From Ligula intestinalis (Eukaryota > Platyhelminthes > Cestoda > Diphyllobothriidea > Diphyllobothriidae), in NCBI GenBank assembly GCA_036362985.1, contig JAYGXS010000004.1, positions 18,209,964 to 18,273,963 on the forward strand: a stretch of 64,000 bases of DNA, written 5' to 3'. Below, in pieces: positions 43,320-53,135 of the stretch. How positions within the stretch are numbered: position 1 is the first letter of the stretch; the number at the start of each line of letters is the position of its first letter. A program made the position numbers and the translations under genes. Below the pieces are notes generated by a model. The model saw only the letters and a list, made by a program, of their open reading frames with translations. It was not told where the DNA came from and did not search any database.

Positions 43320-43910
43320 AAAACAAAGGCGCCAAACGGGGGGGGTTGGGGGGACTCGTTTTAGCACCAGTGTGCATTCGACTGGAAACGGGTCAACGGG
43401 TGTGAAGAGATTCACGGGCACGCGGCTCGGAGAAAGGGGGACAAATTTCGTAAGAGGGAACCAACTATATTTAGGTCAGACAACATTGCACTGCAGAAGA
43501 ACTTGGAGAAGGGGGGGAATAAAAGCAATATATCAAACATAGGAAATAATAGATAAATTATCATGATAAGCTAATAAATACCAACGAAAAAGCTAGCGAT
43601 AGTTGGAAAATAAATTTAGATAATAAATTGAATAAATTCAATTACTTAATAAAAAAATAAAAAGCAGATTACCATTATCACCGGTCTCCTATCACAGAAT
43701 TCTAGAGCTTTTGGTTTCCGTGGTGTTAGTTTTAATAAACTGCCACCGACTTTTGGAGCCGAACACAGGTACTCCCTTTTATGAATTTCGTGCAAATTAA
43801 CTTGTAGCCCGAGGGTAATTTAAGGCGTTTCCAACTAAGATGAACCCTAAGTAAAGACTGACTGCACAGAAAGTTAATTGATTGGGCCTGTTTGTGTCTA
43901 TAACTGGCCC
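43320..43910. other. No gene; G runs and AT-rich sequence
   Basis: G runs lie near 43195 and 43340; 43530-43680 is strongly AT-rich. No coding signal. Confidence 0.4.
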
Positions 43911-43914
43911 GAAA

Positions 43915-45000
43915 CACCTCTATCGAATCTCTTGCGGCCGCATTGTCTTTGCTGCTTTCATTATAGAGCACTACAAAATGGACATACTGATAGACACATA
44001 GGATACTGGATGAGTGAAGTAAGTTGCATCCCGAGATTATATGATGAAAAGGAAGAAGATATTCAGAAATTCGAGTTGTACTCGTGAATTTTTGAACGGG
44101 TATCTCTTGTCCGTCGTCAGACTAAATGAGAAGTGAGGGCTGGGAGTGTCGCACTAGAGGGTTTTGGGGCAGAGGTTACAACGAACGGGGTGGGATTGGG
44201 CGGGATGGTTATGGTGACTTGACTCCTGTGGCGATAGGTGAGGGGAGGGAGGTGTTAACGTTTGGATTGTCTACCACGTGTTCGGGGAGGGGGGCTTAGA
44301 GTCAGTGAAGTTCTACTTGACCGAGCATGGGTAGCCTGCTGTTGTTTCATGCGGGGCGCAGGTTAGTCGACCACGCGCGAAAACCGTTATAGTGTGAATC
44401 AAGCTCTACATGTCTGTTAATTACCCACATCTGCCGCACAGTCACGAGACATCTGCCTGCCTGTATCTGCTGATCTGCAACTCCAGACAGAAGGCATGCC
44501 CGCGGGAAACCCCCGGGTGTCTCACAAACACCAGACGATGACGAAAAAGGTGGTAGGTCCATATTCCCATCTACTCTGCTTATTCATTATTACTGAGCTT
44601 ATAACATAGTCATAGGACAGCAATGTTATTTGATAATGGAGCAGATTTAACTCTTAGTAGACAGGAGACGTCTCCAAAAACTCAAGAGGTGTTAGATACT
44701 GCAGTAAGACAAAAACGTGGCCTGAAAAGAGAAATATCACCATGCGACGTTAAGGCTTGATAGCACTTGAGATATTACTTAGTAGCGTTACGCTAACCCA
44801 GGACACGACACAGCCTGATGAATAGAGTTGCGAGGGGGGGAACTGAGGCAAGCGCTGATGTGCTGGGCTCTCAAAAACATGTACTGACTCGGACTAGCCG
44901 AAGCACTCACCAGCGAATCTCTTGCCGCCGTATTTGCTTTGCTGCTGTCATTTTAGAGCACTACAAAATGGACATCCTGACAAACACATTGCATGCTATT
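43915..45000 (+). repeat. Pair of ~90-bp direct repeats
   Basis: Bases 43915-44005 and 44905-45000 share CGAATCTCTTGC, TTTGCTGCT, TCATT and TAGAGCACTACAAAATGGACAT and diverge outside. The 900 bp between them hold no recognised gene. Confidence 0.6.
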
Positions 45001-45155
45001 TTAACATTACTGGATGCTTTGCGGCGCGGCTCGGATTTTAGTGAGGAGGACTTCTGTGACCGCCAAAACGAGAGGCGAATATCGGGACGCCCACCCCAAA
45101 CTTAAGATTGGTGGCTTTGCAAAAGGTTTCAGGCAGGATAAATATTCCCATGTCA

Positions 45156-45731
45156 GCAAAAGTAGCTTATGTTGCCCCCTTCAGTAATCCCTACTTCCAG
45201 CATTTTGTCCTACGAAAACGGTGTTTGTAGGGTTTTTTGGGTGGGGAATTAGGATACGCAGTGAAATATACTTTAATAACTGCTATATGCATTTCTATTT
45301 TATTGTATTCGGAAGTGTTGTTGATTTGTATCTGTAGATTTTCCTAATCTGTATTATCTTTTAACGTTTTGCGGAAAAACCCGATTATCAAACTGCATGT
45401 TTCTTGAAATCCCCGAAAATAGAAATGGTGATTGGGAGGTTGTCTACTTCAATTTACCTGAGGTCTAACTTACCGTTCTGGAATTAGATTAGTACAGCCC
45501 GCAGCGCGAAGCACAGCGCACACCTTGAAATTCCATGCGCAGCAACTAACTCCTGGCGGCAGTGGTAAACAACTTTGACTACATTCTTTTTACTTAGCAC
45601 ATACTTCTAAAAATTTCCTTCTCTGCTCATCCTATTTCCCTACCCCAAAACCTTGTAACCACATTTTTCGTAGGACAAAATGCCGGAACTAAGGATATAT
45701 GACTGGGACTACATAAGCTACTTTTGCCCCG
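45156..45731. mobile_element. Small inverted-repeat transposon (MITE-like), copy 2
   Basis: Outer ends GCAAAAGTAGCTTATGT (left) and its inverse at 45711-45728 match exactly. The arms continue imperfectly for about 95 bp, sharing CATTTTGTCCTACGAAAA and GGATA. The interior is AT-rich and non-coding. Same family as 13865-14160. Confidence 0.75.
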
Positions 45732-45770
45732 TGTCTCAATCGTAAAACAAAACTAAGCTGTTACCTTTAT

Positions 45771-46073
45771 TCAAGAAGTCAAGATAGGCGCCCGAACGTT
45801 TTCGATTAATTCATCATCAGGCGTTTACAATAATATAAAGGGGGTAGAGCTAGCAAAAGTTTAAGCAACCAATCAACGGTATTTGAGGGGGGAGGGGGAA
45901 TTGTTAAGAGATCAAGAGGGGAAACAGGGGGAGGGGAAAATATGTCTTATAATTAGTTCATATCAACTGGTCGCGGCGTCTTGACACCGGTTGTCACTGT
46001 CTGCTCATCATCTCGCCTATCTTGACTTCTTGAATGCTTAAGTGGGTAGCATCGCTGAGCTTAAACAATCCAA
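45771..46073 (-). mobile_element. Penelope-type terminal repeat insert with 12-bp target duplication
   Basis: A 303-bp insert is flanked by TGTTACCTTTAT at 45759-45770 and 46074-46085. The arm at 45770-45790 recurs as a perfect 21-nt inverted repeat at 46014-46034. On the minus strand it has CTGATGA (45820-45814), a short spacer, GAAA (45803-45800) and ACGTTCGGGCG, with CGC upstream as partner for stem I. This is a third sequence variant of the hammerhead-bearing terminal repeat. Confidence 0.75.
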
Positions 46074-46429
46074 TGTTACCTTTATCTTGACCCTACTCTA
46101 AACCTAAACCCCCATAGGTAGCACGAACCCAAACCCTCACAAATCCTTTATATAATCAATATCCTAAACATAAGCCTCATCTTAATGGTGAACCTATTTC
46201 CCCTGGAATTAGGTGCCTAGCTACATGTATTCTAGCCTACTTCGCTTTAGGCGGTCATACAAGTCATCCGCACCCGGACCTTTTGCTCTATGCAAATTTC
46301 TCCCTCCATCTTCTTCGGTGGGTTGATTAAATTGGTTCCACGTGATATTCTAGGTTTTTGTAACTTGATTTTTTCATTCACATGGGCGGCTATTTATTGC
46401 CCTTATATATATATATATATATGGAGTGG

Positions 46430-46560
46430 ATCCGACAAAGACAAGGGAGACCGGAATGGCCATTTCTGGCTTGTTAGCCATCATCAGCCAGTCATACCCA
46501 ATCTCAGGGGTCGGAACCCCCGAGATTCGAACCCGGGCCTCAAGGCACTTCCGGGACAAG
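46430..46560 (-). mobile_element. tRNA-derived SINE fragment
   Basis: Contains GAGACCGGAATGGCCATTTC, GTTAGCCATCATCAGCCAG and the inverse-style B box GAGATTCGAACCCGGG. Same family as 17795 and 18035, adjoining an AT microsatellite (46405-46422). Confidence 0.65.
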
Positions 46561-48650
46561 AATGTTTAAATATACTTCCTCTTATGTCTGGCGATGTTGC
46601 ATGCATCACTGCACATCTGCAGTGCGATTGTAACATCTACTGCGATTCGTTTCATTTTTTAATTAAGGATGCAAGAAAGTGTCTTAAAAACTAACCTAGG
46701 GCGTTTCCTACCTTGTTAGCCGCGCTTCCTTTGGTCGGAAGTGCTTATGTCTTTGCCGTGTCATCCTCTAGTTTTTTATGGCCAAGTATTCGTGGGGAGT
46801 TGCCCCGGCTATTGTTGGATACTCTGAGTGCATCTCTGTGTGGGTATTTTCCCTGGCAAAGTAATGTCTATACCGCCACCAGAGGTGTGGCTAAAACCAC
46901 GTCTGCACCAACTGCGTACGTACTAAGTTTCAGACCTCTAATAGGCGAGTGTCCCACAGATCGAGAGGGGTAGCAAACATTCAACCTGAAGTGGGCGGAC
47001 TGAGTTAGCCTACTGGTTGAACTTCGGGCAGTGAGAGCACTTCAAGGTCTCCTTGACTCCTTTTCTCCTCGCACGCACAAAATAGGCGTACTGTGTTTAG
47101 TTAGTCCGTCGATTAGATCACCATTTTAGTTCAAAGTAGCGATCAATTTCGCGCCCATGGCTGGAGTTCGACCTGTCGAATCGTCAAGTTCGAAAATGGC
47201 CAATTACGTCTTGTGCGCGTGAGGAGGCGGACGAGGGCAAGAGTCCGGGGCCGAGCGGTAGCCAATTATGCGCCAACCTTTAAACACTCACGCTAGTCAA
47301 ACCTTGAAGCGGACTTCATTGCTATTAATTTAAATTTATTAAACTCGTCCTTTAGTATATCCCCCCCTTTTTTGCCCCTTCTTTGCTGTGCCGTCGTCAT
47401 CTTCAGTTGTTCGGTGTGGGCTAATAAGACAGGGCACAATTAGTGCACGTAGACTGCCCGCGTCAGCTGGCTTTGTCGTCACCTTTACGGGATAATAGGG
47501 CAACTGACTTTAGAGGTTTTTTAACCTAGAAGGACGCCAAAAGCGTTACTTGTTGTTACCCCTATAATTACCCCAACGATACTTGCAAAGAATGTCGAAA
47601 GATGATCAAAAGGGGTGCGAACCGCCCCCTATTTGCATCCACGTCCTGCCTACTAACTTCATGCATTGCTTCACCAATACCCTCACTAGCGGCGGTAGTC
47701 CCAGCGATCGAGTCTCCTTTTTCGTCTGGATCATGTTTTATGCACTAATTTGGCTCGTCACCGTGTCTTGCCGTTAGGGCCGCTAGCGGGACGATGTTTT
47801 TCCGCGCCATATCTGTGTGGCGCGTTTATAAAACCAGCCCATGATCCGACGCATAAAGTCTGCGTGAGTATTAAAGGACGAGTCACTGTCGACCGCCTAT
47901 CTTTTGTACTATTTTCTTGTTTTTCCCCTACCTTTCTCCTTCCTTCTCGAGTGGAATGGCTTTTATATTAATTCCTTTATCAACTTATACTAACTTTGCC
48001 TTTCTCTGAATCAGGTCACATTTTGAGATTGGGAGTACGTTGATTTTCTCTGTCGACCCCTACTTCGTCGCCTCCCGTTCTGCCCGTTTTTTGTGGACTA
48101 ACTGTAGTGTTTGCACTGCAGCGGTTCAACAGCAACATTGTGCTGATACATGCATGTCGGTGTGCGTGTCGGTGTGAGGTGCTCGTGTGGCCCTGTCTAT
48201 CTCTTCCCCCCGTCCCCCCTCCCCCTGCTCCACCTCTCACCATCTCCGGCTGTGTGCGCAGTGAACATGGGCTATTGCGGACTAGACTGCTCTGTGTGTG
48301 GACTTTTAGATTCAATTCCATCTACGTCTCACTCAGTCATGACCATCTGAGCAGTGCGCAAAGAAACAGCCCTGTCCCAGCGTTTGCAGTATTCTTAAGT
48401 TGTTTGTCTATTTATGCGTCCGTTTCCTGTGCCCAGTTTTGGTAAACTATTCTTAAAAAAATTGCAAGTGCGCTCACCCATCGGGTTAACGTCTCTATCT
48501 ACACTACTAGTTGCTGTGGTGACTGACTGATTGGCTCTAGACCCACTGGTACGTAACTCAGTCGGTGGACGTGTAGCGTTCAAGAGGTGGATGTACTCCG
48601 AGCACAACAATTGTCAGGTCAAATCCCAGGTTGTCGTTAAGAGGTAGAAG
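46561..48650. other. No recognisable gene
   Basis: Scattered frames of Ser/Pro/Leu-rich composition; none has splice context or a recognised motif. No strong repeat seen. Confidence 0.4.
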
Positions 48651-48659
48651 GCAGCAGAT

Positions 48660-48880
48660 TGGGGGGATTTATTCTGCACAGCACCCTAAGTTGCTGGTAA
48701 AGCCAGAGCTACTGCTGACTGCGTCCAGCCAGGCCTGGGGGGGGGAGAGAATGCGACAGTGCTAGCAGCTGCTTCTTTATGATTGTGGAGCAAGTTAAAG
48801 TGGTGAACGACTGGTGTTTGGCAGCGCCCGAGGGCGTGTCGGATGCAGGGCAGATCCTGTAAGGTGCCAGCTAGCAGGTA
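48660..48880 (-). repeat. Repeat shared with 58800-59090
   Basis: The inverse of this stretch carries CCAGGCCTGGCTGGACGCAGT, which recurs at 58945-58965 as CAGGCCTGGCTGGATGCAGTT. Neighbouring words on both sides also agree loosely. Nature unknown; it could be part of an LTR or SINE. Confidence 0.4.
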
Positions 48881-49250
48881 GCTAGCACACAGGCAGCAAG
48901 CAACCGCGCGCACAGTAGGCTATCGATCGGCCTACACGTGAGCGAACGCATCGTGCCAGACAATCAATCAATAATTTAAGCTTCAAGCTACATTCAGTCA
49001 CTGAGTCACCAGCCCATCGTGCCGACGCCTTCACCAGGAGAGAAGCTGATTGGCTCGATGGACATCGTGTTGCACGCGTTTATTGTCCTGAATATGTTGT
49101 ACCTATTACACTCAAAGACTTCTGCTTTTCAGAAGACGAACTTCTGCTTTTGCCCTATTCTTGTCGTGTTCTTCCTTGGGGACTCACACAGGACGAACTT
49201 AGGTGGTGATATCTTGGCCTTGGCTACAGTTACAACACATGCTGCATCTT
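48840..49250 (-). repeat. Family R4, copy 3
   Basis: Inverse orientation: GGCTATCGATCGGCCTACA, CAATAATTTAAGCTTCAAGC, ATGTTGTACCTATTACACTC, GACTTCTGCTTTT and TTCTTGTCGTGTTCTTCC. Confidence 0.7.
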
Positions 49251-49539
49251 ACGAGGGGTTGTGTGTTCAAGTGGCCCTTTGGGGTGTTTCTGCGCTAGTT
49301 AGTCGAGGGTGTTCAGGTCAGTGAATCGTAAAATAGCTGTCTGCGAAGTGGCATAACGTTGAGGCAGCAGTGGACATTGAACGAGAAGAAGCCAGAAAAC
49401 AATGATGGCTATCCGCCACAGACGTCCTTCCAATATAATTTGATATCTCTCATTGCAGCCGTAAGTTCAGTGCGAGTCTTTGGCTCAATACTTAGAGCGT
49501 TAGACGTAAAATTCTCAGTAAACAATGGACGCAAGATTG

Positions 49540-49640
49540 GGGCTCAGGTGCTGTAAGTCTGGGCTTGGGAATGGCTGACGGTTCATAAATCAGAAATAGC
49601 CACCCCCAGTTTTCCCCTGTCTTTGTTGATAGTCTCCGCA
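49540..49640 (+). repeat. SINE fragment
   Basis: Holds GGCTGACGGTTCATAAATC, AGAAATAGCCA and TTTTCCCCTGTCTTTGT, an inverted decayed piece of the 17795-type SINE body. Confidence 0.45.
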
Positions 49641-50019
49641 GTTGAAAATTTTCGAGAGTTGTTTAGTAGATGGATTGAATTTTGGTTTCTCTACGAGACT
49701 CTCGTGCATGCTTATGCTCTAGATGTTCTCTTTTGGCTTGCTAATGCCGTCTTTTTGTTTCGTTTTGCTGTTACCCTAACCATCTGGTAGCTTAACACAA
49801 AGTCTTCAGGCTATAACAGTTAAAAAAGTAGAGGCAGCCTAACCATTGCCAATACAGGCGAATAGACAGGCCATCATTCAAAGCCAACACCGCAGGGCCA
49901 GATGGTCATGGCTGACGTAGCCATTCAGCGCTCACTTCTGTCAGTTATCGATTTTTCTACACGTCGAAATTTTACGGCAAACGCCTGCGCACACACTACC
50001 TGTATCTGCTACTGCTCTG

Positions 50020-50115
50020 TGATTATATCGCTGATGACGAATCTGCGACGGATCTCGAAACGTCAGGCGAATAAAAGTATTGTCCCAGCGATCGAGTCGT
50101 CTTCTTCTCACTCTA
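50020..50115 (+). repeat. Penelope-type terminal repeat, plus strand, with hammerhead core
   Basis: In order: CTGATGA (50031-50037), hairpin ATCTG / CGGAT, GAAA (50057-50060), CGTC, AGGCGAATAAAAG and the end TCGAGTCGTCTTCTTCTC. Both core boxes are intact, but the upstream partner of stem I (ATATCG) does not pair with AGGC, so this copy has a damaged stem I. It lacks the inverted second arm of the foldback copy. Confidence 0.75.
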
Positions 50116-50119
50116 ACCA

Positions 50120-50470
50120 GTACAGCCGGGGCCACGTCTTCCTCATCAGTAAGTGAAGGACAGTGTAGGGACTGTGGTACCGTTCCATCAAGCAATATGC
50201 TGCTCTGTCTTATTTTGTCAGTGGGCACTCCACGGAAGAGCTGTTTCGATATATGTGTATCTATTGCGCTTACGGGAGGACAGTTAAGTCGAAAATGCAC
50301 CTTTTTTCCAGCCTTGCTAGGAATGTCGAGCATTCTTATCGATTCCAGCATATGGATGCCAGAGGGCCGTTGTTGCTGATTTTAGAATCGTTTTCTTCCG
50401 GCTGATGCTGGTTCATCGTCTCCACTTGTTTTTCGTAACTCTTTCTCTTCTTCCCAACGACCTCACTCCA
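50120..50470 (-). pseudogene. Possible LINE ORF1 remnant (tentative)
   Basis: On the minus strand 50470-50340 reads NWSEVVGKKRKSYEK..., and 50351-50120 reads HMLESIRMLDIPSKAGKKVH and TDKIRQSSILLDGTVPQSL in a shifted frame. The style recalls the ORF1 region of CR1-like LINEs, but I see no diagnostic domain. Confidence 0.3.
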
Positions 50471-51600
50471 ATTTACCTTAGTTGTGACGTTGAGGAGGAT
50501 GGCACAGCAGAGGTTTGACTCTTGAGATCTGGTTTATGACATCAAAACTGACCGATTACCCATGTCGTACAATTTCACTGCTATCCTCCTAACCGCCAGT
50601 CCCTCTGAATGTCAGCATCACCTGGGAATTTGTCTCAGCTTTCGCTCAGTGTAAACGAACTTTCTTCTCACTGTTAGCTCCTGTCAGGCAGCTCCATAGT
50701 CACCGTAACGCAGACTGTCTGTTGAGGCTATACACAACCTTCAATGCTAATCTGCCATCACTCCAAACACGCTTTCCCCTCACCTTTCAAATGCCTGAGA
50801 GTCCAGCCATTTTAATCCCCCCCCCCAGCTGTGAATGCTCTAGGTACTTCGTTTACCACTTCTACCATAGTACACAAACATAATTATGATAAGCTGTCGT
50901 CCATCATACCTGCCATAATCACTGTGCTGAGATGCGCAGTGGTGATCACGACAGGCAGTCCACTATGCCAGTGTTGGAGCAATTCTCGCTGCCTTAAGGT
51001 CCGTCTAAACTCTGGAGAATAGCCAGCCATGCCATGCCATGCTTTTTTCGCGACGATAATTGTAAGGTTCGTTTTCGAGACATTTTTTCTGAGTTAAAGG
51101 GGCTGACGTGCCTCCAGAAGGCCTCTAAGCAGACTCATGTCATGGCCAGTGACTGGTTGATGCCTAAGGAGGATCCTAAACTGCCAGGAGGTTCTTAAAC
51201 TGCTTTCGCTTAATAGTGAGGATTTCCCTCTCCCCCTCGATAGTTTTGTTGATGTTTGTGAAAGAGGTTTTGTTAACGTTCTCTGGTACTTGTTTGACTC
51301 ATTGTCTTTCTTCTTTCGCCGTTCCTCGTCTTTTTTTCGAAAAGAATTCATCATAGTAGACGCTTCAGACTCCGGACTCGCCATCGTAGATTGTTTTGTT
51401 TTTTTTCGATGTTCTGAAACTGCATCTAACACGCTCGACTGCAGATAGCTGTTCTAAAACTTATTGTGGTTGACTGTGCTGCTAACATGTTTCTCTCTGC
51501 TCGACGTTTTTTTAACACCTGAACCGAATAGTTTGTACACGCTCTCAGTTCGGGGATACCAAACGTTTATGTTGTGACTTGTTTTGAAAATCTTTTTTTT
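50471..51600. other. No confident gene
   Basis: A Lys- and Ser-rich 112-codon minus-strand frame at 51094-51432 has no recognised motif and weak context; the remainder is unremarkable. Confidence 0.35.
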
Positions 51601-51666
51601 CATTGTTGCATTCCTTTCGCATTGCTCCTCTCCTCTTCTTATTACTTTCGGTACTCACTTTCACAG

Positions 51667-51857
51667 GCATTTCACAACTATCTTCGAATTTCGAAAACCT
51701 GGGGAATAGCCTGAAGCGCCAATTGGACGACATGTCGGAGCGTATCTCACGTTTGGAGTCACTGAGTCGCTCGCAATCAGACCCGAACGATAGCGACTGT
51801 TCGAAAACCACGTCGCAAGGGAAGGACAAAGCGAAAACCGCCTCTGTCAACCCGTAG
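51667..51857 (+). CDS. Candidate terminal exon with coiled coil, unrecognised gene
   Basis: A T-rich tract and TTTCACAG precede an open segment that ends at TAG (51855-51857). It encodes 63 residues: a heptad-like helix (SSNFENLGNSLKRQLDDMSE then RISRLESL) and a polar Ser/Lys-rich tail ending TASVNP. It begins with two bases of a split codon, which matches the single leftover base of the exon at 35552-35779. A C-terminal coiled coil suggests self-association or partner binding. No family recognised. Confidence 0.55.
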
Positions 51858-51859
51858 AC

Positions 51860-52850
51860 ATTCACGCGCATTTGGTCACCGTTTTCCCCCTCGCACATAC
51901 CTCCAATCCTGGAGAAGAAGACGCAAAGGAGCCGCTTCCAAACACACACACACGCGCACACAAATACACACAGCTATACACATATGAGTATACTGTCTGC
52001 CAAAGGTCTATTTCGTTGCTTCTCCATTCTTTTGTGATTTATCGTCATGTTAACTCATGTTTCCCGCCTCTTTCTTGCTCCGCCTACCCCCCCCCTGGCC
52101 CGGGTTCGTGATTTTACTTCAGCATTCACCTGCCCCTTGGCGGCTGCCTGATCATCGCTCGCGTATCCTGCGCCCCAGTTACCACCATTGTTTTTTGCCT
52201 ACAACTGCATTCACATCCATCTGAAAAAATGGAAATAAGAATTGAAGCTTCTGAGTCTATTCGACAATTACTTTCTACTTCTTTTTCCGCATTTGCTTGC
52301 TTGCTTGCTTACCTGTGCTTGAGGTTCCTTCGTGGAACATGTGTGTGTAGCTCTGTGTTTGCGTGTTTGTGTTCGATTTATGCTAATTTTTTATCGATGG
52401 TTTCGTGAATTTAAAAAAAAATGCGAGTAATCTTTAGAGAAATTTGACTCTAAACGGAGTGTCTTGACACAGTGAATGCACATCAATGTCCTGTGATGCA
52501 TAGTAGGGGTGATGAGGCAGTTCATGGGAGGTGTATTAATTGACGAAGATACGCTAACCAATAGGAAAGCAGCCGAACTTCATCGGCCAAAATTATCGAT
52601 TAATAGTGGATTATCTTAGAAAAAACCGGAGGTACTTAAATACATTCCAGGCAAATAATCGAGTGAAGAAAATAGCATGAGCATAGCGCAGCTTAATAAC
52701 CTTTTTTTATATACGTTATATTTAAGTACTGTCCAAGAATTTATATCACATGAACAACGACATAAACTCACTTGCTTGGTATTTGATATTAAGTTCCAAG
52801 ATAGTGTTGCACATATTTGTGTGTTGCCATTGAAGTGCATTTAAGTGAAT
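51860..52850. other. Probable 3' untranslated region of the preceding exon, then AT-rich sequence
   Basis: A CA-rich patch (51943-51972) lies downstream of the stop. An AAATAAG-type motif near 52231 could serve polyadenylation. No gene. Confidence 0.35.
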
Positions 52851-52854
52851 ATTA

Positions 52855-53135
52855 GCAGTGAGGCCTCAGCTGATGAGCTGACGAACGTTTCAGGTAACGA
52901 GCGACCCACTGGCAGAAAATTTCTTTCACTTCACGAGCTTACGCACGGTTAACGAGTTGTCGGTGCATGTGGGTGTGCCTCTGTCCGCCGTAGCGTAGAG
53001 TCCCAGGGTGTGGGTCCTCGGTCGTCCGCATCCAACCAGTGAACTGCTTCAATTTTGTTGGCTTCGTTTCGCAAGGCGAGCGTTCCCCGTGACGAGTTCG
53101 GTGCCGGAACGGATTAAACTAGTTAACCGAGGACA
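52855..53135 (+). repeat. Dispersed repeat R3, copy 2
   Basis: Matches 34955-35215 in order (TTTCAGGTAACGAGCG, GAGTCCCAGGGTGTGGGTCC, CCAGTGAACTGCTTCA, CGGAACGGATTAAAC). Its start reads CAGCTGATGAGCTGACGAACGTTTC, which resembles a hammerhead core with a changed second box. Confidence 0.55.

Larger units (their letters stand above)
45038..46272. mobile_element. CCTAA-array inverted-repeat element carrying two nested insertions
   Basis: The left end (GTGAGGAGGACTTCTGTGACC) and right end (inverse, GGCGGTCATACAAGTCATCC) match the ends of the element at 37858. Between them are GGATAAATATTCCC (compare GGGATATTTCCC there), a 575-bp inverted-repeat transposon, ACAAAACT, a 303-bp Penelope-type insert, and the CCTAAACC array (46085-46160). 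Removing the two inserts gives an order colinear with 37858-38236. Confidence 0.6.

Noticed and set aside
51094..51432. Lys/Ser-rich 112-codon minus-strand frame as a gene
   Set aside because: No recognisable motif, skewed composition, and it overlaps the presumed intron before the exon at 51667.
52860..52890. Hammerhead in repeat R3 (CTGATGAGCTGACGAACGTTTC)
   Set aside because: The first box is present, but the second reads GAAC in place of GAAA, and the other R3 copy lacks both.
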